A stretch of DNA of 64,000 bases from Ischnura elegans (taxonomy: Eukaryota; Arthropoda; Insecta; Odonata; Coenagrionidae), in NCBI RefSeq assembly GCF_921293095.1, contig NW_025791658.1:7006001-7070000 (forward strand), read 5' to 3'. Under the pieces are notes generated by a model. It was not told the DNA's origin. It made no database searches and saw nothing but the letters and a program-made list of their open reading frames with translations. The position numbers and the translations under genes are program-made. Shown here one piece after another: positions 23,357 to 36,500 of this stretch; positions within the stretch are counted from its first letter, which is position 1, and each line of letters opens with the position of its first letter.

Positions 23357-24291
23357 TTATGTTTCTTTTATATAAATTTCTGTGTTCAATATAGATATAT
23401 TTTGCAATGCTCATTCCATGAAAAAGAAAAGTTATCACGCATCAAATCACATGTGTCAGTCAGTGACAATTCCCGTCAGTCAAGTGACGCTCCATTTTTA
23501 TGGCCAAAGAGAGGAAACCATTACTTACACAACGATTTTGCATACGTTTGGGCAACACTTAGAACTATTTTATGTATTTCGTTGATTTTCTTTATCTTGC
23601 ATAATTTCAGAGCAATGCGAAGAAATGGAGTTTCATTTTTGTCAGTCAGTGACGACGACTTTGAAGTTTAAAATCTCCGGTTCTACTGGGGTCACAGGGT
23701 GGTACCACAGCCAGTGTATGCTTTCACTAACTTGTTTTTGGTGGAATCCTCCAGAAAGTTCCTAAATTGATTTGTACTTAGTCAAAGGGGAAATATATGA
23801 TCAAAAACTGGGTGTAACGGTCAGTCAGTGACGCGTAGAAACGCTCGTATATTCTTGCACTCGTGCGGCAACTAGAAATGCGCTTTAATTCCGTTCAATA
23901 CCGCATAATTAAGTTAAGTTTGTCAAATTAAATATTTTTCTGCTAAAAATCAACGCAAAAATGATACATCTTCAATGAAATGTCCTTATTCTTTTATCGA
24001 ATGGTAATTTCTAACTCGTATAGTAGGCCTCTTTACGTGTGTCTCTGGCGGTGAAAATAGTAACTAGCAAACCCTGAATCTAGAAGAATCTTTGGTTCCA
24101 TAGTCTCACACTAACAAAGAGAATGAAAGCCGAGGCATATCTGTTCGATAATCTGCGATGTTATTCTTGTTTTATTTTAAGTAATTGTTGTTTGTGAGCG
24201 ATTGCCTTCCACTATAAGCATTCTATATTTATTTAATTTCCATATTTCATTGAAGTTTTTGTAGCTTCTTCGTAGGATTTCGAGATTTCTC

Positions 24292-24296
24292 TCAGT
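24292..24296 (+). promoter_or_regulatory. Possible initiator (TCAGT) of the ZAD gene
   Basis: TCAGT with its A at 24294 lies 70 bp before the first in-frame ATG. No TATA box is at the proper distance and the downstream DPE position is not a good match. A TSS here is inference. Confidence 0.25.
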
Positions 24297-24355
24297 GCTG
24301 TGTTGACGATTTCGTGGACGAGTGAATTGTTTTGAGGATTGAATAAGTGATAGCA

Positions 24356-24364
24356 ATGAAATAA
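24356..24364 (+). promoter_or_regulatory. Two-codon upstream ORF overlapping the main start
   Basis: ATG AAA TAA at 24356-24364 encodes Met-Lys-stop. The last base of its stop is the first base of the main ATG (TAATG). A purine stands at -3 of this ATG. If the transcript starts upstream as suggested, this would influence translation by termination-reinitiation, possibly favouring the second in-frame ATG at 24394. Confidence 0.5.
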
Positions 24365-24531
24365 TGAGTCTTACTACCGCTATTTTCTCGAATATGTCGG
24401 AAAGGAGTTCTACAGCTATCCTATGTAGGCTTTGTATGCTGAAGAATCACAGTAATTTCAACATATTCACATCAAAGGTGGCCAGCCAAATGACCGTGGA
24501 GGATGCCCTACATGATTTAATCGGTTTAAGA
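24364..24531 (+). CDS. ZAD gene exon 1
   Basis: Codes 56 residues with the first zinc-binding pair, CRLC (residues 21-24). The donor is AGA|GTAAGT in phase 0. Two in-frame ATGs (24364, 24394) both have A at -3. Intron 1 is only 124 bp (24532-24655). Confidence 0.88.
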
Positions 24532-27500
24532 GTAAGTTGCGAGTAGCATTTTGTTTATTTTTTTGGTCATAATTCTTATTATATTCCATGTTATTAACGG
24601 AAATGCCTTTACGATTCCGAAACTCCTTGACGCATCGCGTTTTGATTGCTATTAGGTTGCTGCGGGAGATGGCCTGCCCACCACCATATGTCCACAATGT
24701 TTGAAGAAGCTCATGGAATTCTGTGATTTCAAAAAGATTTGTTATGAATCGGACTCAGAACTGAGAATACTCTTGTCGAGAAACTACTGCAGGGTGAGTG
24801 CAATACATTTCTTCTCATTTAAAGCTCGATGCATATTAAGTTTAGGAGAATGTATAGTGTCAATGTTGTGATTATGTTGAGAGGTGAAATCGAGGAAGAT
24901 TTATTTATTGGTGGACTCAACAGGTTACAACAGAATTTTGAAACTCAATACTGTAATCCACCAATCACTTGATGTCGCGAGGGGCAAAATATGTTGTATG
25001 ACTGCATAACAGCTGGTAAATCTTATATTTACTAAAGAAATCACTCTTTAAAGTAAAAAAATGGTGACATTATAGTTTCACCGAATCGTGCTTTCGTCCA
25101 CCCCAAGGATTGTTTAGAATGTGAAATACGTTGTATATACAATGTTTGGAATATGATTTACGGCGGAATTTGGTGAATCGATAAAAGTATGGATTTTTCC
25201 AAAAAAAATAATTGAGTTTACATTTCGTTTATCAGTAGTGTTAATGGGTATGAAAGGCCCTAATCCATGGTCGACAGAACAGTGACTCCAGTCCAACATT
25301 CCGCTAATTTTATTTACCAATCTGTGAATCCTTGTCAAGGTGTTGAGTTGAATTGCAGTTGGTATTTCAGTATCACGACTGAAGACGTTTTGTCATCAGG
25401 TTCAATTATATGTTTACAAATCATTGATAGCTATGAAAGTGGGTCGGCAACGGTATAGTTTTATTCACAGTAGCTTGTAGTTGTAGAATAGTAACTTGGG
25501 TGTTAGTCGAGTTTCTACAGGGAATAAAACGAAGTCGCAAAATGATTAATTGAGGTGTCGAAACCCTTGATATTTGCCGGAAAATAATGAACTGTGTGAT
25601 ACTTGTAAATTGGTCTGTTTGTTTGTTGCCAGGCTCAGGCTGTAATGCGTGAAAGCAACTTATTTATGCATTTATTTTGCTCTTGACTTTTTATCTAGGT
25701 TTAACTTTGAACTTCTAAGATTTATGCGATTTACAAGAAAAACTTATATTCCAACATTTCGGAAATTGATGTTCCATTTTCAAAGTTTGTAATATGAAAA
25801 TATTGTTAGAGCAATAATTTAAATAAGCATTCAACGCAAAAAATTAATGTTATAGTGCAAAAAAGACTGAAAAATAGATTTTAACAAATAGATTAATTAG
25901 TGAATAAACTGTTTTTAGTGTACAGAATGTAATGAATTAGTTGTTTGGGATTTTTTTTCTGTATGCAAGTTTCTAAGGTGAGATTTTTTTCATTCGAAAT
26001 TAAACTTTCTAAATGTTGATTCTTCCATTGTACTTACTTTTTATTTACATGGATGATGGGGTTTTAGTTTTGAATCTCTGTTTGATTTAAATGTTTCATC
26101 TACCAGACTATATAAATATAGCCGTCAGTATTCTTTATGGCTAATACATCAAGGAAAGTAGGTTCACTATATTTTTACATTTATGCTGAGTAAAGTAAAT
26201 GTTACAATCACAAATTTCTACGTCAAATGTACGAGGTAGTTCAATGTGATATCTTCTAGAATGGTTGCCACTAGGAATCCCATTTAAACTCCATTTTTAT
26301 TTTACATTGATTATCTTTGTATTGTACATAGCCTTGGTTGACAGTAGTATTGAGTAAAGAAAAGGTTCTTAATTTGAAATTGTGTTCTTTGATATTACCT
26401 CACAATTAAATTAGACAATCTTACCTAGTAACGCCAGTGGTATGTTTAAAAAAAATTTAAATATCTATTGAGCAAGTTTTGTGATTAAAACAAATTCTCA
26501 CTTGTTTCATCATTTTCTAAAAAAGAACAAATCTTTTGTGTTTTTTTACGTAAGTATAAAATAAACAACAATACTTGCTATTAATATAGACTATTCATCA
26601 GGAGGAATGTTCATGAAACTTGCCACAGGCCTTCAAGGAATATCATCAGGGCTATTCTACTAAAAGGGGCCATACGTATGGTTGGCCAAAAGTTTCTTAT
26701 GGCCTGACCCGAAATTACGGCCTATACCGATTCCATTCTCAAGGGGCCATATCGTATGGCCCAGCCAAAAGTCATTAACGCCCTTTCTGTGGGCAAATAT
26801 GAGAATTATAATTGGTACTATAAGTTGGGTTCACTTTTTTTTAACACTAGTCATTTTTTGAGAAGGAAGTTTGTTCCAACATGGATAAAAAATTAATTAT
26901 ATGTTTCTTAACTGAAATGGACTCTTATTAAATGATAAACTTCGATTTTCTTTAAACACTGTTCTGGCAGCAGACGCTGAATTGCTAAAAAAAAGTGAAG
27001 AACGCAAATCACGGACGAGAAGAAGCAGAAGAAATTTGTACATGATTGCTACTGTACAGTATTATAATATTCGTGAATTGTGCATGTAATGGATAGAGTT
27101 AGAACATGACATCCTATTGTAGTTCTAACCCCCTTTCTCTCCTTCCAATGGTGTAACTATTGTCTCAGGGCTGCAATCCTTTGCCCCCAAAAGCCTTAGA
27201 AATCCAGCAGCCAATGCACGAAATCTAAAGATGAAATTGAAACTTTAACTTTCATTAATTTTACTATCATAGGCTTATGTTTAGGTAGCTGTATAAAGTT
27301 AAAACATTAATATGAGACTATCATTCTTTCCTTGATTTGTGGACGACATTTGTCCTTTACGCATTGACTTACTTAAGATTGCCTTACTGCCAAAAAAAAT
27401 TTCTTGTCCTATGTTTCTTAGATATCCTCCCTCATGAACCGTAGTGCTACGAGAATCTTAAAATATAAAACATTTAGTAGCGGATTTTTCAAGCTACCTA

Positions 27501-30500
27501 CAGCTTTTCGAAACAAGTAAGAAATCTGCTAGCAAATGTAGCACAGAAAGCAAATAAAAGCCCGTTCCTCCATTCCCTTTAACAGAGCACCCATTTAAAT
27601 TATTTCTAACTTCTTAGGCCATTTTACACCATACACGGAATTGCGCAATCTGACGTATGTGCGAAGGCGCATTCAAAATTGCATCGTGTAAAGCGGTGAA
27701 TTGCTAGAACACATGCGAGAATGTGTGGATGCGAGACGTCAAAATAGTACTACTTCTACTTACTTCCTTGGGACTACAGCCCGTATGGGCTTTGGCCTCC
27801 CTCAAGATGCCTGTCCATTCTCTCCTGTTCTGCACTTTCTCCCACCATCTGACAATCCTCATAGCCTTTATGTCTTCTTCCATATCCTGCATCCATCTTT
27901 TCCTCGGTCTTCCTCTTTTTCTCTTTCCATCCATACTTCCATGTAGAATCTTCTTAGGCATCCTTTCTTCACTCATTCTTTTTACATAACCTAGCCAAGC
28001 TAGCCGTTGGGTCTTCACAAACCTCACTATGTCTTCGCCTCGGATAATATTTTCTATTTCCTTGTTTGTTCTTATCCTCCAAGTTACCCCATCTGTCACG
28101 GGACCATATATCTTTCGCAAAACCTTCCGTTCAAATATCCGCAGAGCATGCTCGTTTCCAGCGGAGATGCTCCACGTTTCTGCTCCATATGTCACGACCG
28201 GTCTGATAAGTGTCTTATAGATCTTGAGTTTCATCTCCTTAGATAGAAGAGTTGACTTCAGGAGCTTAATATTAGCAAAGTAAGCCCTATTTCCAGCCAT
28301 TATCCTCTTGTTGATCTCTTCTGTCATTGAGTTCTTACAGTTTAAATTAGTACTGAGGTAGCTGAAATATTTTACATTTTGAAAGTTGTACTGCCCAAAT
28401 GTAACGTTTTGAGTCCATCTTCTGTCTTCCGTGGTCGACATTCTCATGTATTTCGTTTTTCTCTCATTGATTCTGAGCCCTATATTCTTACTCTTCTGTT
28501 CTAAGATTTTGAATATGTTGTACTCTTAACATTTCTCCATGCATTGTCTCATTACAAAGATTTGGTCGGTTGTTCCTCTTCCCGGCCTGAAGCCACATTG
28601 GTATTCACCAAGGATTATTTCAGCATACGTGTTAAGTCTCCTCTGCAGTAAACAAGAAAGTATCTTATAAGTGACATTTAGTAATGTGATTCCCCTATAG
28701 TTGCTGCATTGCAATTTATCTCCTTTCTTGAATATAGGCCAAATTAAACCAATCTTCCATTTCTCAGGCATCTCTTCTTTCTCCCATATTTCACATATCA
28801 GTATATGTAGGTTCTTTGTTAAATTTTTTCCTCCATACTTGATTAACTCCGGTACAATTTGATCTTCCCCTGGAGCTCTCCCATTCCGCTGCCGTTTTAA
28901 CGACTCCTCCACCTCCTCAATTGATGGCCTACTAATATTGGTGTCCACCCTCATGTCCAACATTTCTCCATCCTCCTCATCTTCCTCATCTATCTCATTG
29001 ACATTCAGCAATTCCTTAAAGTACTCGGCCCATCTTCCCATTACTTCTTCCTCTGTTCCAACCAACCTCCCATTCTTATCCTTACATGCGTTTGTCCTCA
29101 GTTGAAATTTATTCGTCATCCATTTGATTGCCTGGTATAACTTCCTACTTTCATTTTGTGTGTTCAGTTCCTCAATAATTTCCACAAACCCTTTTAAGTA
29201 CTGTTTTTCTTTTTTCGTAGTATTTTATTTGCTTGTCTTCTGGTTTCCTTATGTCTTTCAACATTTTGTCTTGTCTCTTTCTGGATGGTGTTCCTTCGAT
29301 CTATATTCTTCCTTTCTATAGCTTTTCTGCACTCATTATCAAACCATTCTTCATTCCTTGTTCTCTTTCTTTCTCCTATGGTCTCCTTTGCAGCCTCTTC
29401 CATAGCCTTCTTTATACTAAGCCATTTTCTCTCTACCGAGTCATTGACACTCAGGTTCTCTGCTCCTTCTAGTTTCTTACCCAGGATTCCCTGATATTGG
29501 GCTACAGCTGCTGGTTGTCTGAACTTTTCCACTCTCCACTGTATTCTCTTGGGTCCTTTAATACGTCCCACATTCGCAATTCTTTCCCTGAGCTTGGTCT
29601 TTACCAAATAATGGTCTGAATCACAGTTTGGGCCTCTTGCAGACCTTATGTCAATGACTGAAGATGCATGTCTTCTGGAAACCAGAATATGATCAATTTG
29701 GTTGACCACTCCTGTACCTGCCATTTTCCATGTTCCCTTATGAATATCTTTTTGAGCAAAACAGGTACTTTTGATTATTAGCCCTTAAGCTTCTGCCAGC
29801 TGGCTTAGCATCATTCCGTTTCCATTTGTCTCAGTATGTAAAGAGTGTTTTCTAGCTACATGCTGCAAGAAGTCCTCTCTTCCTATTTTTGCATTTTTGC
29901 ATCTCCTAGGAGAATCAACATATCATATTTAGGTACCTTGCTGCATTCTCTGTCCAGTTGATCATAGAAGGTATTCTTCTCATCATCATTAGCATCTTCT
30001 GTGGGTGCATAAGCTGAGATGATAGATAAGTTTCTAAAACGTCCTTTGAGCCTTATCTTACACATTCTATCCCCCAGAGGTTCATACCCTAAGTAGCATT
30101 GCTTCATTTTGTTACTAAGGATAAACCCTGTTCCACATTGTCCAGTTCTCAGTTTAGGCCCACTATAGAACATTGAGTAGTCCTTCTTTCTAACTTTTTA
30201 GGCCAAAATAGTCCCTGTTCTAATTTCGTTCGTGCATTTGCAAAATTCACTCCACAGTCAACTGCCCAAATGGTTTTGCAAATGGTGGTTGAATTTCAAC
30301 AAATAAATAAGCGCGTAAGAATTTAATAGCCATGCAACATTCTATGGACCTATTGATAGCTATTTCGAAGTTTTAAGATCAGAAAAATGTTTACAGTGTG
30401 TGTGTGTGTGCAGCATCAAGTCATCCATCACTGGGACTTGATCCGTGGAACCTCTGATTCAAAGCATGATACTTTACCCACTACATCACCAGAACAATTG

Positions 30501-33500
30501 GATTGTAAGGCAGTCTCAATGCCCAATATATCGGCCGTGTCCATGATGTCCCGACGAGAGTAGATTCCATTGTAGGTGAGTCGAGGCCGAAGCATACTTC
30601 CGAGAATATGGCGAAGCATTCGTAGCTGGATCTTTTGTGCCTTGTCATAATGCGAGGGGTATGATTATTTCCCCAGTATAAGAGATATATTGCTTTTAAA
30701 ACTCCCGGTTGTATGAGAGCATTACGAGGGCAAAATTTTGGAAGACAAGTAGTTCCTGAACTGGCCGCTCTCAGATGCCAACGAGCTTTGCGTTAATTTT
30801 TTCCGCCACTGTACCACTAGTGACTCAAATAATTTAGGAATGGCTGAGATGTGATTAATGGACTGTAATTTCTTACATTGATTTTATTCCCTGATTTGTG
30901 TGCGGGAGTGGCATTACTGGTTTTCCTTACTTCTAGGAAGAAACCTGTTTTTAAAGATGCATTGTCATTGTGAAATAATGGAGAAGTAAGAGCTTATTAT
31001 TTACACATGTTTAGCTACAAAGGAGGAACGAGAATGATCTGGCAGATTTTTTAATGTTTGGCTTACTTGGGCCAGATACAATTTACTTTTATGAGATTGA
31101 TAAAAAAGATAATTAAAATTTGACGCTGGCAACTTGTTTATGACTGCTATCTGTTTTCAGATCGGTTTGATAACCTCGAATTTCAGTTTTCGAGGATGCA
31201 TCAGCAGCTTGTCGTGGCCTCATCCATAAAATCGCACATCCTGTATACCTAACTGTGACTAGAAGTTGAACGACCCATCAAAGTTCATCCTCCTAAATCA
31301 GCATCACCGTTGACATCCAGAAAACCCTCATCCACATTTCTTCAATAGACTATCCACAGATCCAATGTCCCTGCTATGCATCTGAAAGCTCACTTGACTC
31401 ATGCTACATCTCCTTGAGTTGGATTTTCGTGTGTCCTTGAAAGGAATCGGACACTTTATGCCAGGTCTGGAATTGTGCCCAGCCTCAAATTGGTACATCA
31501 GTTCTCCAGCGGCGGCTTGACCTTTTCAGGCTTCTGTTTACATCAGATTCTTTTATTCCTTCTTCCATGGGGGTTACCCTTGCAGTAAAAAAATCCGGAG
31601 TAGGTGAAAACTTTACTTATGTAAGATGAAAATATTTTGGAATGTGAGAAGTCTTCATTTCTGACACAGAATGGAAATAACAGTGTCAGGCCTCAGTTTT
31701 TTATAAATTGGCAAAAAAATATTGGTGAATGGTATTTTTTATATTATTATACTTCAGTGACCAAAATTTCAAGTTTATAGACCTAATACCAATATTTAGT
31801 CGTCATACACCTCATGCACAGCTATTTGATAGCTTTAACATTATTTATAATAAAATAAATTCTATATTTCCCCAGATGTTCCTGTAGCAAAATTTTGTCT
31901 TGGTCCTGGTGATTATGTATCCCACTTAGCTTTTCCTTATATTTAAATATAAATGTCCTTTTGAACAAATTGTGGACTGAATCATCCTACATAATTTTCA
32001 TTGCATCTTTGAAATACACCAATCTCAAAAAGTTTCAATTATTTGTCAATAGGTACTTAAAGACTAAAGTGATTTTTGACCAGCTTTTTTATTACGACTC
32101 ACTATGCGTTGTTGTCTATCATACCATTCCAGGAGAGTTTGTGCTGTTGTTGCAACAGGTGACATAATGGTGTTACCACTGGTTGACTTATTGTCTTATA
32201 CTTGTTTATTGACCCTCAAACGGACAACCTAAATCTAAGACTTATGTGGCACTTAATGAAAAAACACAATATGAAGTTACTATTTTAGATATCAATATAA
32301 TGTTTTTTTCATTTTACTAAAAAGGAATTATTTGTTGATTTTAATATGCTAATACATTGCATAAAGGATAAATTTATTTATTTCAGCAATATTGGTTTGA
32401 TAATCCGGTCTATGCTCGAGCTTGTGTATCAGCTCGTGGCACTTTTCGCTGGTGGAGCAGAAACCAACATATCTGCCCGTTGCACTAAGAGGGTTAAAAC
32501 TTAACTTAACTTGTTTATGTAGACTTGTTTCAGAGGCTGATATATCGGTCCTTGCTGGTTGTGCGAAAACTGCCACCACTGACTTATGACCGACTTATTT
32601 GACTTTTTACATTTCATGATTGTAGCCTTTTCATTGGCTGCCATCTCATTTATACAAGTGTGCTTTATCTCTGCTGCTTACTTACATGGTTTCACCATAA
32701 ATAATAAAATTAAGTATATTAAATAATTTATAGTCTGAAATCTTGCAAATTCTGGACCTCTTGGATCTCGTTGTGGTCTGAAGAACAGTGCGAACGAACG
32801 AAGCTCTCGGAGTGAGTTTTACATGAGCACATTGTTTAGCCATCATACAGTGGCACTGTGATGGAAGGGAATATCACATTAAGTTTAAAAATAGACAAAC
32901 TGTAGTTTTATGAAATAGCCGGAGCATGGGAAATGATTTGGTCTTGGTTTTTTTATTTTGTATAAATATTATCCATCATGTTCTCTTCCTGACCAAGATT
33001 TGGAGCAGTACTAATTTATTGACTTTTGAAGGAGGTGAGTTTTTATTAAGTGTAACTTTAGCTACAGAGTATCCAATGGGAGAGGGCAGCTGATGATTAC
33101 TTTGGGTCCTATGCTGAGAATGTAAAGGTTGTGTTGAAATGGTCCCAATTTTTAACTTTTAAGTCATATTATTTGTAGGATTTGTGTTGTTAAGATCTCC
33201 TTGCCTAATTTCATTCCCGTTATTTCCGTAGTTTTTGGGTGATTGAATGACAGACAGAGAGATACGATTGTATTTTATATTATAATAGTGAAATGATTTT
33301 TTTTAATTCTAATTCATCTAGATTAAGAGCATCAGTTATTTGTTGATTTTGGTTGGGTTGAGTTTTTTTATCAGTGTTACTTTTTCTACAGAGTATCCAA
33401 AGAGAGGGGTCAGTGGAGCCTCGTGATGAAACAAACGACTGCATTCGAGATGCGACTGAAGGCTCCTCACAGCTCGAATGCTCAGTCCAAAAAACTGAAA

Positions 33501-36500
33501 TATACATTCCTGTGCAAGACTGCCAATCACCCAGAGCCAATATGTTGGTAAGTTTTATTCTCATCTGCAGTGAAACCTGAATTGAATTACCTTCGGTTGG
33601 TCAAAATTCACAGTTGAACTACAAAAGTGGGTTTGTACTACCTTCTGTCAAATTACGACTGTCTCTTGTGTGATATGAGTTAAAAATAATCATGTATAGC
33701 ATCCAGTCACTCAGGTAAAATACAAAGGAAGGCTATGCTTTTTGTCATAAACCACTACGGGCGTACAGACAGCGTTACCCAGATGTTAAGCGAATCAGGC
33801 TGGGAGCCGCTGGAGACTCGGAGGCTGCGGGCTTGGCTTGGATTGTTTAAACAATTGAGAATGGGTATCTATAAGAGCAACACGGAATTAGAGCCACACT
33901 ATATTTCCAGATCTGATAGAAGCAATAAATTAAGAGAGATGTTTTGCCGAATGGATAGATATGGGAATTCGTTTTTCCCAATAGAACCATAAAGGACTTA
34001 AATAAATGCCTGTCGTTATTTCCTTCGAGCCAATCCATTTTATTTGCAAACGGCTGGTGTCCTTACACCCCCTGCCACACGTGTTTTAGGCGGCTTGTGG
34101 GGTATTATGTAGATGTAGATGAAGTAACCCTATTTCCTTGCCGGGAAGGTTTTTGCTTGTGTCCCAAAACACAAAAATGAAACGGCAAAATAGTTAATGA
34201 TCTACAGAATGGATTAAAACACTTTACCTACATTGTCAACGGGAAATTTGTCAATGTAAGTACACTCATGCATCAGGGTTACTGTAGGGTTTTATCCAAT
34301 CGCCAGTTTTTCTTTTGTGGCCACCAAATTTTGCATGTTTCTACTTTCTTAACAACCCTAGAAGTGTACCAATTAGTCTTCCCATTGTAGGATTAAGTAT
34401 AAAAAATTTACCTTAAGTTGGCTATTATCGAAAATAAATGCTGATTATCATTAAATGATGGGGAAAATAAGCAATATACGGGAAATATTAGTCTTTTGGC
34501 AGGATGAGCTCAATATTTGCTATTGCCATAATTTCTCAGTTGTACTACAAAAGTTGGTTTGTACAACCTTCTCTCAATTGTATGACTGTCAGTTGTGTGA
34601 TATGAAGCAAAAACAAAATTCACTAAATCTTCGTTTACTTTGTGGTATTCCATTATAAGTTTTTTCTGGACATACACAGTTACTTATACCACTTATTTTT
34701 ATCAGAGCGTGACCCGGGTTTCAATGAATAGTCATCATCTTCAGGCGCTAATTATGATTTGTTTATCTTATTGTTAGGTAGGTCGTGGGTTTGAATCCCG
34801 CCTGGGTAGGTGATCCCTCTCCAGGGCATGGATGTTTGTGTTGTACTTTGTTCATATTGGAAACCCTCGTTGTAAAAGGCTGTTATGTGCTGTTTACGGG
34901 GGATGTGATGAATAAATAAATAAATGTATCCGAATTGAGGAACGGGCTTTCCAAAAAGCACCCAACACCTCTTTGTAAGCATGGGAAAAGCAATGGAGAA
35001 CACAATCCATTGTATTCATGAAGTAATTAGCTTTGCGGTTGGCAATAACAACTTACGATTTTCATTCACTGTACATATTGACTGCATTGATGCTTTCAAT
35101 TGATATAATTAATATTGGAAATTTCTGTATTCTATTTTTATCATTTTGGGTATACTTTGTAAATCCTGAAGAGCTTGACTCTATGGAGGTGCCTTCATGT
35201 TTTTTTCCAGTAGTTGTATGAAAAGTTTTTCAATTAGAGTTGTTAAACAATGCATATGTAATGTTAATTATTAAATAATCCAAGCTGTGATTAAATCTAT
35301 AGGATTAGGTCAATAATTCAGATAGCATAACCTACCAAGTATTGTAATATTCAGTGATATTCCTTACCACTGTGCTCTTAACCCATTTAAGATGGTGGAG
35401 TTCTCATTTAGCATTACTGCTGTTCTGAGCCCTATGAGACTTTAATGTGCTCTCTGTACGGAGTATTTTTGCAGGAAATTCGTTAAGAAGGGTCTCTCAG
35501 AAAATCACACACTCTCAGCTCCAACCTTATTTGACCCTTCCTAGCGGGGATTCTCCATTATCTCCGACTCCTAGGGTAGTGGCACTCCCTTCTTTAGGGG
35601 TTTATAACCCTACCAGCGGCATTGGTTCATGGTCAGTCATGCTTTGTTTGTATGAATTATCTATATTGATAGTTTTTGCTTGACCCTAAATTGCAGACCT
35701 TGAATTGAATTCCTCGTTTTATTCTGAGAATTTTCAAATTTTGAACAAAGCTCTAGTGTCAATAATTACGAATTTTATGTAGCTACAATTTCATGTTGAT
35801 GTTTATGCTAAAATCGAGATATAATTTAATATTTATGGTGGAATTTCATTTAAAAATTGTAAGCAATGCTCAAAAGACATATGATTTAATTCTTAGTTTA
35901 TATTTTTTGGGATAATTATTTATTTGGAAAACTGACTGAACAATTGAATGACCACGGTCCCTTACTACAGAGAGGGGTAATATAAGATGAAGTGTCCTGG
36001 TAGCTGCTCCCAGATTTCAATGGTATGGCCCAAGTCCCGCTATTTTGGGTCCTGAAACTTTTGACTTTGGGAATCTGTGACCGTGATGAAAGGGGGAGGA
36101 CATGGAAACATATTTTCAGCATTGGTTTGCCTGTATAGAAAAATCTCTGATGAAAATTTCCAGCTCCCAAGTCAAGATATGCATATTTTTGTTGTTAATA
36201 GGGAAGGGGTTAACAAATAATATTCTCCTTCAATCACAGCCCTAACTTCCCTTCTATGTTGATTGTCATTCAGGGGAGGTACAATGTTTCATTTGTCTTG
36301 TGGTAGACTAAACTTCACTTCTACCTCAGAGAGAATTTCAATATGAAATTGAGTTTTCATAAAATAATGAATGAATACATTCTGGATATGTCATTTTAGT
36401 TGAAGCAGCAACTAGTATAGAGGAATCAATTTATTCTCAATATATAAAACAGTGTATGCGATCACAAGGAATATCATAGAAAACCTATTAATTGGATGGA

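Larger units (their letters stand above)
22183..23833 (+). promoter_or_regulatory. Six-fold dispersed GTCAGTCAGTGACG motif upstream of the ZAD gene
   Basis: Copies are at 22183-22196, 23455-23468 (last base differs), 23475-23489 (one inserted base), 23641-23654 and 23820-23833, plus an inverted partial copy at 22342-22351. The flanks do not match, so this is not a tandem repeat. Position 0.5-2.2 kb before the ZAD gene start suggests binding sites for a common factor, but that is inference. Confidence 0.55.
24794..33391 (+). other. ZAD gene intron 2 (8.6 kb)
   Basis: GTGAGT...CTACAG. It holds a small two-part repeat (26.66-26.79 kb), a deleted LINE (27.75-30.20 kb, minus), a SINE (30.4 kb, minus), a Transib-like fragment (31.5-32.1 kb) and a partial duplicate of the exon 3 acceptor (33.0 kb). 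24.8-26.6 kb, 26.8-27.7 kb, 30.5-31.4 kb and 32.2-33.0 kb are AT-rich with no feature I can support. Confidence 0.8.

Noticed and set aside
24467-24697. Antisense 76-codon open frame over exons 1-2
   Set aside because: It covers the intron and both ZAD exons on the wrong strand; the sense exons have zinc ligands and splice sites.
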